The notes beneath the pieces were generated by a model. That model was not told where the DNA came from and ran no database searches. It saw only the letters and a program-made list of their open reading frames with translations. Positions 15,761 through 23,940 of a DNA stretch of 48,469 bases are shown one piece after another. Where the stretch lies: the NCBI GenBank assembly GCA_023436145.1, contig JAEZKP010000076.1, positions 1 through 48,469 on the forward strand, written 5' to 3'. Origin of the DNA: Fibrobacterota bacterium (GTDB lineage Bacteria > Fibrobacterota > Chitinivibrionia > Chitinivibrionales > Chitinispirillaceae). The position numbers and the translations under genes are program-made. The stretch's first letter is position 1, and each line of letters begins with the position of its first letter.

Positions 15761-16489
15761 ATGTCTACCGATGCTATAATTGAGACTGGCAAAACCAATA
15801 AAAATGTCGATTCTATACTAATCACTGCTTCTCCTGCAATCATAATTGCATTATGTATCGGAAGTTTAGCTTTTTTTGTCCATAAAAGCGGAATGAATTT
15901 ATTTGAACTCACAAGTGCTATTTATGATAAATATTATCTGCTAATTTTAGTCTTGTATATAATTGTACTTCCTTTATTTTTTCCATTTGCCATAAAACTA
16001 TTCAGAATTAATGGGATTTCGCTTATTAAAGGCTTAACTTCAAGAAAAACACTTTTTCGGGATATATCATTTGGCATTCTTGCAGGAGTCAGCAGTTATA
16101 TCTTTTTCTTTTTAGATGTCCATGTCGCACTAAAAATGCCAATAGAAAAAAGCGGGAATGTTTTTTTGATTATACTTGAAATTGTATCACTTGTAATAGT
16201 ATCCGGCTTTTTTAAAGAAATATATTTCAGAGGTATCCCATATCTGTTGATGAGAAACAGATATGGTGAATGGAAATCATTTTTATTTGGAAATATTTGT
16301 TTTACAATTCTTGACTGGCCTAATTTCGGTCTTTCATTTTTTCTTGGCTTAATCTGGTATTTGTTTTTCAGGAAAAAAGGCTCTGTCATTATTCCAATTA
16401 TTGGACATGGTTTATTTAATCTGCTCGGAATTCTGGCAAGATGTGGGGCTTTAAGTTTTATTGGAATAATCCCAATTCAGAATATCTGA
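15761..16489 (+). CDS. CPBP-family membrane protein with altered active-site motifs
   Basis: A 242-residue protein with about six to seven membrane helices. The CPBP (CAAX protease/bacteriocin-processing, ABI) signature is recognisable but not canonical. Motif 1 reads FFKEIYFRG, with Lys152 where the first Glu of EExxxR is expected (Glu153 and Arg157 kept). Motif 2 has FTILD, Asp185 in place of the His. Motif 3 is kept as HGLFN (His216, Asn220). Normal members are intramembrane metalloproteases, often tied to peptide maturation or immunity. Here two of the ligand/catalytic residues differ, so activity is doubtful. AAAGGAG ribosome site. Confidence 0.8.
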   Translation: MSTDAIIETGKTNKNVDSILITASPAIIIALCIGSLAFFVHKSGMNLFELTSAIYDKYYLLILVLYIIVLPLFFPFAIKLFRINGISLIKGLTSRKTLFRDISFGILAGVSSYIFFFLDVHVALKMPIEKSGNVFLIILEIVSLVIVSGFFKEIYFRGIPYLLMRNRYGEWKSFLFGNICFTILDWPNFGLSFFLGLIWYLFFRKKGSVIIPIIGHGLFNLLGILARCGALSFIGIIPIQNI

Positions 16490-16986
16490 GGATGCGTGTG
16501 AAGCTCATGATATCAAGTACGACCGAATACAATTTTCCATGAGATAATTTATCCACGGATAAGCTTGTGCTAAAAAACTATTTCCAGTTAGCAGGGACAG
16601 TCTGCTTGACTTCAGGTATTTTAAAGCAGATAGCGCTTTAGAATATCTGAATAAAAAGACTGATGAAAACTATATACCAGATTTGACTGAAAAATTAAAA
16701 AAGACAAAAAATGTAATCGTACATTGGAATAAATAGCATGATGAGTGATCTATAGAGCATTTGTTTATGTTATATTTAACTCACTATTAATTTACATTAA
16801 GCGAATAACTGTTCCTGATTTCGAATTTATTATATAATGAGTATTGGAATCATTGGCGCGTTAATATCAATTTATAACCGGAGAAAAGCAGTGTACCATC
16901 ATCTACAGCCTACCATAAGAGAGGGAGATTTGTGCCCTGAAAACAAAACAACGCAAGGTTATCGTAAACAGGACAACCTTAAGCAT
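16490..16986. other. interval with a C-terminal gene fragment
   Basis: Holds the relic at 16563-16736 and the 5' leader of the lipoprotein gene. The open frame from ATG 16837 runs into that lipoprotein, but its first 50 codons look like non-coding sequence. Confidence 0.4.
16563..16736 (+). pseudogene. 57-codon C-terminal relic of an unknown gene
   Basis: Directly after a TAA, the frame reads ACAKKLFPVSRDSLLDFRYF and, further on, LEYLNKKTDENYIPDLTEKL. It ends VIVHWNK before TAG 16734-16736. Composition is convincingly protein-like, yet there is no start codon or ribosome site. Other frames upstream show possible continuations broken by stops. Family not recognised. Confidence 0.4.
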
Positions 16987-18669
16987 ATGATTAAACCAAT
17001 CATTCTCTTATCTGTTCTTTTTGTATCAATAGCGCTGTCGCTGCAATGCGACAAGAAAAAAGAGATTAAACAAAATAAAGCCGTATTTCAGACTGAAACA
17101 GTCCCCAAAGCAGACATTTCAGCTGGGCAATCTTCTGTGATTGGTAGAAACTTGCCGAATGCAGCCCATAAAATAGTGAAGCAACCAGGGGATACTGCTA
17201 TTGAAGATAAAGGTCAAAACGATACTCTGGCATCTGAAGAATACTCTGATTGGGACAGTCTCTGCACTGATTTTTCCGAACCCAACATTAGAGAAAATTC
17301 ATTTAAGTTGCTGGAAAATTTCGCTTTCGGCCGTTATGACTATATAAACGAAACCAATTTTGAATATAACAATAATGAGTTGCTATCGGCTGCTGTCTGT
17401 GCATCCGGAACAGATCATTATAAAAAACTAATCAGGAAAAATATTGAACAAATAAAAAGCGGAGATTCTGATGATTTCAATTGGGCACGTGATATTTACT
17501 TTCGGCGCCTTTCGATGGAATTTTTGAAAAAACATAAACAGGTACGGAGCTTTTTGGCTAAAAATTTAGATATACTGGATTCGGATTATTGGACTGTAAA
17601 TCCCTTATGGGACTTTAAAAAAAACATACCATTCTGGTTGTATCGATTTGAGGATGGTTCAATTCAACAATTCGAAAAAATCATGCTAAAAACCGCAAAG
17701 ATCGCACAAGAGGGAGACGAAGTAGTGTTTCCCGATACAGCAAACGATTCAAATACCGGAAAGCCGGTTTTCTTTACTCCTTCAGGATTGTATTGTGATC
17801 CCAGTGCTGGATGCCTTTTTGATAAAAGGAATGAACTGATTCTTTCTTACCTTGTAGAGTTTTTTGCTATTGAATATGGAATAAGCAGCCTGGAAAAATC
17901 CGCTTACACTAAAGATTTTAAGATAAACAAGCCCACAAAAGATACTGATGATCTCAGAGGGGAAATTATCGATTCCGCACTGCTTGATACACTGATGAAT
18001 CTCAAATCGGTATATTTCCGTAGGGAACTTGACTACTTTGGGCTGGTAAGAGAAAATGATGAGAACTACATTTGGAAAAAAATCGCATTAAAACCACGAT
18101 TACAGGTCGAATTTGTGATAAGCTGTCAAACGATTGTGATTTTAAAGCTTGGTGTATCAACAACAGACAATGATTCCGTTTTGCTGTTTTCCGGATTACC
18201 TTGTGGTAGTACTGGTGTGCCATCAGGCTACACACAATTCGGATCACCTTTCACTATTGAGCTGACTTTACCGTGTACCGAATGCGACACTTCAAATTTG
18301 TATAGCATGTATTCTGACACAGCATGGGAATGGAATGTTAACCGGCCGGATAAACATATCAAACGGCTTTTTGCTGCAGGATGGCATGGTCACTATGATG
18401 GAAGGCATCTGGATCGCATTGAATTGTTTATTGAAGATGAAAAAGGAACCCGAATAAAACTGGATGAGCATGGTTTTTGTGGACATATGTGGTGTAAAAA
18501 TGCATACATGTCCAACCCATTTCTTACAGATGCCAATGGCGATGGTTTGACTGACATCATTATTGAAGCAAGTGACAATGAGAAATTCCTGTATTTACAG
18601 CTTCCAACCGGAGGATTTGAAAAACATATTATCCAGTCTTATGCAACCCACAGATCCGGCGGTTGTTAA
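16987..18669 (+). CDS. large lipoprotein of unknown function
   Basis: Start placed at ATG 16987, because MIKPIILLSVLFVSIALSLQC is a textbook lipoprotein signal with acylation at Cys21. The frame is open 50 codons further up, but that part does not look coding. The mature 540 residues begin with a Lys/Gln-rich linker, have a helical middle, and a C-terminal region with paired cysteines (LPCTECDT, HGFCGHMWCK). A calcium-loop-like DANGDGLTDIIIE resembles an FG-GAP/dockerin-type loop. Likely exposed at the cell envelope; no family recognised. Ribosome site weak. It converges on the kinase gene, overlapping it by four bases at 18666-18669. Confidence 0.75.
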   Translation: MIKPIILLSVLFVSIALSLQCDKKKEIKQNKAVFQTETVPKADISAGQSSVIGRNLPNAAHKIVKQPGDTAIEDKGQNDTLASEEYSDWDSLCTDFSEPNIRENSFKLLENFAFGRYDYINETNFEYNNNELLSAAVCASGTDHYKKLIRKNIEQIKSGDSDDFNWARDIYFRRLSMEFLKKHKQVRSFLAKNLDILDSDYWTVNPLWDFKKNIPFWLYRFEDGSIQQFEKIMLKTAKIAQEGDEVVFPDTANDSNTGKPVFFTPSGLYCDPSAGCLFDKRNELILSYLVEFFAIEYGISSLEKSAYTKDFKINKPTKDTDDLRGEIIDSALLDTLMNLKSVYFRRELDYFGLVRENDENYIWKKIALKPRLQVEFVISCQTIVILKLGVSTTDNDSVLLFSGLPCGSTGVPSGYTQFGSPFTIELTLPCTECDTSNLYSMYSDTAWEWNVNRPDKHIKRLFAAGWHGHYDGRHLDRIELFIEDEKGTRIKLDEHGFCGHMWCKNAYMSNPFLTDANGDGLTDIIIEASDNEKFLYLQLPTGGFEKHIIQSYATHRSGGC

Positions 18670-21600
18670 TGATGAATGGCATCTTTGTCTTCTGGCCTGG
18701 CGGGAATAGAGATGAAAAAAGTTGCCCCTTTACCGGGTTCAGATTCTACCCATATATCTCCATTGTGAGCATGGATAATCTCTTTTGCTATTGCCAGGCC
18801 AAGTCCGCTACCTTTACTTCTGCTGGTTTCACCCCTTACCCGGTAAAATTTTTCAAATATCTTTTTCTGTTCTTCTGGAGGCAATCCCGGCCCAGTATCT
18901 TTTACTCCCACTATGGTAAAATCACCTGATTTGAAAATATTAATTGTGATAGAAGTATCTGGTTTGGAAAATCGTACCGCATTATCGATGATATTACGTA
19001 ACACCTGACCAAGCCGTTCACGATCTCCGAAAATTGTTGCATCAAATTCGTTTGAAACATCATATTCAATTGAGAGATTTTCGGGTATAGCTGATGTTCG
19101 AATAACTGTTTTTACAAGATCAAAAATGGAAAACTTCTCCTTTTTAAGCTCCAGTCGTCCTGTTTCCATCCGTGAGATATCAAGGATATCATTAACAAGT
19201 CTGGAAAGCCTTCTGGCCTCAGATTCAATGATCCCTAGATATTCTTTTTGTTCCTGTTCAGAAATATTAAGATCGGAAGCCAGCAATGTTTCGGTAAAAC
19301 CTAAAATGCTTGCCAGTGGCGTGCGAATTTCATGTGAAGCGACTGAGACAAATTCCGTTTTTGCTTTGTCAAAATGACGCAATTCAACATTGGCATTGTT
19401 AAGAGCACTGTTGGTACGACGAAGCTCTCTGTTTTTTCGAGCAACCTCCACCATATTTTGCTGTAGTTTTGATTCAATTTCCTGACGATGAATTTGTGCA
19501 TCCAAAAATTCCATAGCATACCCGATATCCAATGCCATTTCCTTTACCAATTTGATCTCATTATCATCGAAAAAATGAGGTTCCCCGGTACATAGAAAAA
19601 AAATACCTCTAATTTCCTTTTTATTCATCAGGGGCAGTATGGCAAATGAGTTGCAGCCTTTTGAAATGAATCTTAACCATGAATTTTGTTTGTATTCATC
19701 TGCTTGCGGGCTATTGACTATTAAGGGGCTGCCTTCCCGTATCATATTATAACATACTTCAAAATCAAAAGATCTGTATCTGGAAAGACTATCTGCCAAT
19801 GTGTATTGATCTAATTGACTTAATTCATTATGAGCTGCTATAGTGATGCCCTGCTTCTGATCCAGAGTCGCAATCCATGCTTTTTGAAACCTGCCATGCT
19901 CAGTTGCAATCTGACAAGCTTTTTTAAACAGTTCCTTTCGTTCTTTTATTCGGACAATCATCTGGTTTATCTGGCTTAAAACTGCGTAAATGCGGTTTAA
20001 CTTAAGTACTTTTTCTTCCAGCTGTTTTTGCTGCTCGATGTCGATTACAATTCCATTAACAACTGGACAAAGACTTTGATCACTGGGACTACGCCAGGCT
20101 ATCTCCCGGAACCATCTTTGAGATCCGTCCCGATTACCAACCCGGTATTGAAAATCTATCGAATAGTGAATCTTGGCAAGCGATTTTTTCGCAGATTCAT
20201 AGCGTTCACGGTCTGGCGGATAGATGCACTGGTTCCAGGTTATTTTATTCAAAAGGAAACTCTCTGCTGGATAACCGGTTATTTGCTCTACCTCTCCGAA
20301 AAGCATATTCAATTTATTGTTGGACTGGTAGGTAATACCCTTAAAACCTTCCAGAAAATGTCGTAATCGCTCTTCACTTTCACGTATTTCCTCTGCCGCT
20401 TTTTTTGCAATTGTAATATCCTGAATAAAACCAACAACCCTTACCGGCTTTCCATGTTCAAAACTGGTTACCTCACCAGTGCTTCTGATCCATCGCAAGA
20501 TTCCATCTTTAGTTATTATTCGAAATTCGAAACCATTGGTTTTTTCTCCTTTAAAAAGGGTCTGAAGCGATTCTTTAACCATCATGCGATCTTCAGGGTG
20601 AACAAAATCAAGAAATGATTCCACTTTTGGTTTAAGTGTTTCTTTGGAGATATTTAAGATTTTGTATAATTCATCTGACCAGTACGCTTCCTTTGATTTA
20701 AGGTCCATGTCCCAGCTTCCCAAATTTGCCAGCTGTTGCGACTTAGATTGAAGGTATTTTTTATATTTAAGTTCCTCTTCTGCTAATTTGCTTTCGGTAA
20801 TGTCCTGTCCTGTACCGATCATTCTTATCGGTTTGCCTTGCTCAGTAAAGACTATCTGACCTAATGAGTGAATAAATCGGACTGATCCATCAGGTCGAAT
20901 TATTCGATGTTCTATTGGCCCAGGATTATCTCCTGAAATGGTTCTATCTATCCATTTTTGCACTTTATCTAAATCATCGGGATGAACTAATTTTAGAAAA
21001 CTGGAGGTAGTGGTTTCGAATGACTGAGGAGAAACTCCCAAAATCCGGAAAAACTCATCAGACCATATGGATTTACCCGCAATAAAATCTACATCCCAAC
21101 TGCCCAAATGAGTTAGACGCTGAGCCTCTGCGAGCTGGAACTGTTTATGCTTGAGCTTCTCCTGGGTGTGTCTTTTTTCTGTAGTATCAGTAAAATAAAT
21201 AGAAAGCCCGCTGGAGGATGGATAGATTCTGGACTCGAACCAGCGACTCCAGGGCTCGAAATAGTTCTCAAGACATGCAGGTTTCTGAGTTCTTAAGACC
21301 TCAAGAGATAGACTATAGAAAGTTGTGCCAACAATTTCAGGAAATTCAGTCCAGATATGCTTTCCAAAAATATTCTCCTTTTTTTTATGATTCAGTAGTT
21401 TTAAAGAAGCACTATTTGCATACATACAGATCCAGTTCTTATCGACAGCTATAAAACCATCATTAATCCGATCTAAAATATCTGTAAGCTGCTCATGTGC
21501 GGCAATCGCTTCATTTCTGCTTTTTTGCATTTTACCAACGAGATCTTTTTCCCTCAGAAGCGATCGTTCAAGATGCTGCAGTTTATTTAACATGCTACCG

Positions 21601-21944
21601 GTCTTCATCAGGTTTTTTACTCTGATCAATATTTCCGTTTTGGAAAGGGGTGTTTTAATTGTCTCATCAATATTTTCCAGCACTTTTCCACTCGTACTGT
21701 TTAGTTGAGATTCAGAGGTAACCAGAATGAATCTTGAACTGTTTCCTTTTTTACGTATTTTGATCAAATCTGAATATTTTTCTAAAGTTGGGTTGTCCAC
21801 AATACAGAGTTCAAATCGTTGTGACAGTCCTTCCGATTCTCTGGTTTTTAGTATCTGATAAGAGGTTTGAAGCCATTCTGAGAGAAGATGTGCAGTTTCA
21901 ATGTCTTTTAAAAACAAAAGAATACTGTCCATATCTCTCACCAT
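18666..21944 (-). CDS. soluble multi-PAS/GAF sensor histidine kinase
   Basis: 1092 residues with no membrane helices. Order: an N-terminal receiver-like domain (about 1-115; LCIVD keeps a possible acceptor Asp and IKTPLS mirrors the K-P site, but the acidic pocket is missing); PAS (about 160-275); two near-duplicate PAS_3 domains each opening LGSWD (about 290-400 and 410-520); PAS (about 530-655); GAF (about 670-825); HisKA with His871 in SHEIRTP; and HATPase_c with NIIDNAV, DTGPGLPP and GSGLGLAIA. It should autophosphorylate in response to cytosolic signals. No response regulator gene is adjacent, so the partner lies elsewhere. The N-terminal domain may be a degenerate receiver. Confidence 0.93.
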   Translation of the reverse strand: MVRDMDSILLFLKDIETAHLLSEWLQTSYQILKTRESEGLSQRFELCIVDNPTLEKYSDLIKIRKKGNSSRFILVTSESQLNSTSGKVLENIDETIKTPLSKTEILIRVKNLMKTGSMLNKLQHLERSLLREKDLVGKMQKSRNEAIAAHEQLTDILDRINDGFIAVDKNWICMYANSASLKLLNHKKKENIFGKHIWTEFPEIVGTTFYSLSLEVLRTQKPACLENYFEPWSRWFESRIYPSSSGLSIYFTDTTEKRHTQEKLKHKQFQLAEAQRLTHLGSWDVDFIAGKSIWSDEFFRILGVSPQSFETTTSSFLKLVHPDDLDKVQKWIDRTISGDNPGPIEHRIIRPDGSVRFIHSLGQIVFTEQGKPIRMIGTGQDITESKLAEEELKYKKYLQSKSQQLANLGSWDMDLKSKEAYWSDELYKILNISKETLKPKVESFLDFVHPEDRMMVKESLQTLFKGEKTNGFEFRIITKDGILRWIRSTGEVTSFEHGKPVRVVGFIQDITIAKKAAEEIRESEERLRHFLEGFKGITYQSNNKLNMLFGEVEQITGYPAESFLLNKITWNQCIYPPDRERYESAKKSLAKIHYSIDFQYRVGNRDGSQRWFREIAWRSPSDQSLCPVVNGIVIDIEQQKQLEEKVLKLNRIYAVLSQINQMIVRIKERKELFKKACQIATEHGRFQKAWIATLDQKQGITIAAHNELSQLDQYTLADSLSRYRSFDFEVCYNMIREGSPLIVNSPQADEYKQNSWLRFISKGCNSFAILPLMNKKEIRGIFFLCTGEPHFFDDNEIKLVKEMALDIGYAMEFLDAQIHRQEIESKLQQNMVEVARKNRELRRTNSALNNANVELRHFDKAKTEFVSVASHEIRTPLASILGFTETLLASDLNISEQEQKEYLGIIESEARRLSRLVNDILDISRMETGRLELKKEKFSIFDLVKTVIRTSAIPENLSIEYDVSNEFDATIFGDRERLGQVLRNIIDNAVRFSKPDTSITINIFKSGDFTIVGVKDTGPGLPPEEQKKIFEKFYRVRGETSRSKGSGLGLAIAKEIIHAHNGDIWVESEPGKGATFFISIPARPEDKDAIHH

Positions 21945-22369
21945 GTTAAAAATGTGGCGAAAAGAAGTTCCCTTATGGTAAGTATTTCCTGATTTGCATT
22001 AAAGATGCAAGATATATGCCTGAGACGTGATTCTTGCATTATTTGTGATTAGAGTGGCAGATATAAAAAGAAAGATGATTCCGGTATAAAACTGCGGGAG
22101 CGTTTCAGGCAGCATCGGTTTTCTACCTGCTATACATCTGTATCAGTTTACAACAAAGCAATTCCTTCTGACAAGTTTTCCTCTAAAGTCCCCAAAGAGC
22201 CACGACCTACATCCCCGGGAGGTGGATATCTCAATGCAGAGCATCTGCAGTTTTATATATTTTTCATAATTTTCATTTCCGGCAAGTACATTGCAGATAT
22301 CAAGGGTGGTAACGTCACATTCCGTCATATCGACCGTATCGGACATATCGCGCTTAAACAGAATGGCTA
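21945..22369. other. 425-bp interval between kinase and glycosyltransferase
   Basis: A 67-codon - strand frame (22143-22346) starts 23 nt after the glycosyltransferase stop but has no ribosome site or recognisable motif. A short TTGCAT/ATGCAA inverted repeat lies near 21994-22010. The kinase promoter should be here, but no clear boxes are visible. Confidence 0.4.
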
Positions 22370-23869
22370 CTATTTAGATAGATTTAAATTCATCGCAATT
22401 TCCTTCAACCGGTAATCACCTCCACTGATTTCCAGTGCCCGCCTGGCCGGTTTCACCAGCTCATCTGTGCGCCCTAAAAAAACCGCCACTTCATACCATT
22501 TCTGAAGCACATCGGAAGCATCCGGCATAAGAAGATTAGCCCGTCTGAAAAGCTCAAATGACTCTTCATATTGTTTTTTCTGAAACGCAGCAATCCCCAA
22601 CCCCTGGTATGCAGTCCCGTTTTCTCCAAATAACGCAAGCATTTTCTGATACAGCACCGCAGCATTCTCCATGTCTCCAACCTGTAAATAGTTATCCGCT
22701 GCAGCAGTTAACTGCCAGATCGATTCAGTGTTACTGGTGGCTACCGCGATTATCCTCTCACTAGCCCTGGTGGCGGAGTGTTTCCAGGTGTGATCGGATC
22801 TGATTCCCTCCCCCGCCCTGACTCCCAATTCCCTGGCATGCTGCTGATTTCTGTAAACAAACCTCATTACACTCTGTAAATGCTTCATATCAGGAACAAA
22901 CCAGAACGGGAAATCAACAGTAAGCATACCGCTTACGTTTTTCTCCTTCATTTTTTCCAGGTTACTTTTTATGAAAAATGCATTATCAGGCTCTACAAAG
23001 TCCAGACATGCCCCTGCCCCGGTCACTATAACCGGCTTTCCGCAAGCCATCGCTTCCGCTACAGGTAAACCATAACCTTCTGCCCTGTAAGGATGCACAT
23101 AGCAATCACAGGCGGTATATAAACCGGCCAGATCGCTATGATCGATGTTTTCGTCGGTATAAAATATGGAAGCGATATCATTGCGTAATGATAATTCTTT
23201 TATACGTGGGGCCAAGCCCTTTGCATATACAGGTGAATCTTTTATGAAAAGACATACCGGTTCATCAGCCTTGAATTCAGAAAGATAGGCATTAATAAGG
23301 ATATCAATTCCCTTCCGCAAAGTAGTGCCGCCATTGAAAAGAAAACAGAACCGCTCATTGGCTGCATCCTTTACCAACTTAAGAGGTTCCTTTCGGGGAT
23401 TGAACTGTAAAGGGTCAACTCCGCAGGGGACAACATGTACCTTTTCCTCCGGTATTCCACACCTGACATAGCACATTTTTAAATAAGAGGTATAAACCCA
23501 TACCTCATCCACATTTTCCTGGATTTTATCCATCCACTCCACAGGAAGGCTGCCATATTCCCATGGCTGCATCAGAATAAACTTTTCCACATCCGGCCTG
23601 TTAAAATCCGGAGGCCATCGATGCCTTATGTGTACAGTAGCACCATCAACTCTTCTGTTGTGAATCTTAAGCAGATTCTGGTACTTTGAATTATGCTCAG
23701 GAAGGAACTGATCCTGCTCATAAGCTACATGTCCAAGGCTAAGCCGGTTATCCAGAATAAGCTCGCTTAAAAGCTCTCTGTTGACCATTCCAAGACTATG
23801 ATGGACAAACAGAGAACCTTCCCAGTTAATTTTAACGGGTTTTAGCACGGTTTGGGTATATGTATTCAT
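22370..23869 (-). CDS. family 4 glycosyltransferase with C-terminal TPR repeats
   Basis: A 499-residue GT-B enzyme. The C-terminal donor-binding half holds HPYRAEGYGLPVAEAMACGK, the E-x7-E motif of GT4 retaining transferases, preceded by FLFNGGTTLRKGID, the sugar-nucleotide phosphate-binding strand and loop. After about residue 380 come TPR-type helical pairs (DNYLQVGDMENAAVLYQKML, then AYQGLGIAAFQKKQYEESFE), which usually mediate protein contacts. No membrane helices. Lies 71 bp downstream of the subtilase gene on the same strand without a terminator between, so they may form an operon. Acceptor unknown; a protein or cell-surface glycan are both possible. Confidence 0.88.
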   Translation of the reverse strand: MNTYTQTVLKPVKINWEGSLFVHHSLGMVNRELLSELILDNRLSLGHVAYEQDQFLPEHNSKYQNLLKIHNRRVDGATVHIRHRWPPDFNRPDVEKFILMQPWEYGSLPVEWMDKIQENVDEVWVYTSYLKMCYVRCGIPEEKVHVVPCGVDPLQFNPRKEPLKLVKDAANERFCFLFNGGTTLRKGIDILINAYLSEFKADEPVCLFIKDSPVYAKGLAPRIKELSLRNDIASIFYTDENIDHSDLAGLYTACDCYVHPYRAEGYGLPVAEAMACGKPVIVTGAGACLDFVEPDNAFFIKSNLEKMKEKNVSGMLTVDFPFWFVPDMKHLQSVMRFVYRNQQHARELGVRAGEGIRSDHTWKHSATRASERIIAVATSNTESIWQLTAAADNYLQVGDMENAAVLYQKMLALFGENGTAYQGLGIAAFQKKQYEESFELFRRANLLMPDASDVLQKWYEVAVFLGRTDELVKPARRALEISGGDYRLKEIAMNLNLSK

Positions 23870-23940
23870 CGCTTATTCAGTATACCATGAATTTAAACAG
23901 GCAACCGCTTCTTTTTTGTCATGCAGTTAAACCCATTAAA

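Noticed and set aside
16837..16986. Earlier start for the large lipoprotein
   Set aside because: It would bury the lipoprotein signal peptide 50 residues inside the protein.
1..18669. Chromosomal integron cassette array
   Set aside because: The gene layout is suggestive, but I found no integrase and no attC sites with paired RYYYAAC/GTTRRRY ends. The repeats at 2232 and 7310 do not fit that consensus.
22143..22346. 67-codon - strand ORF following the glycosyltransferase
   Set aside because: Position is suggestive of coupling, but there is no ribosome site and the C-terminal half is not protein-like.
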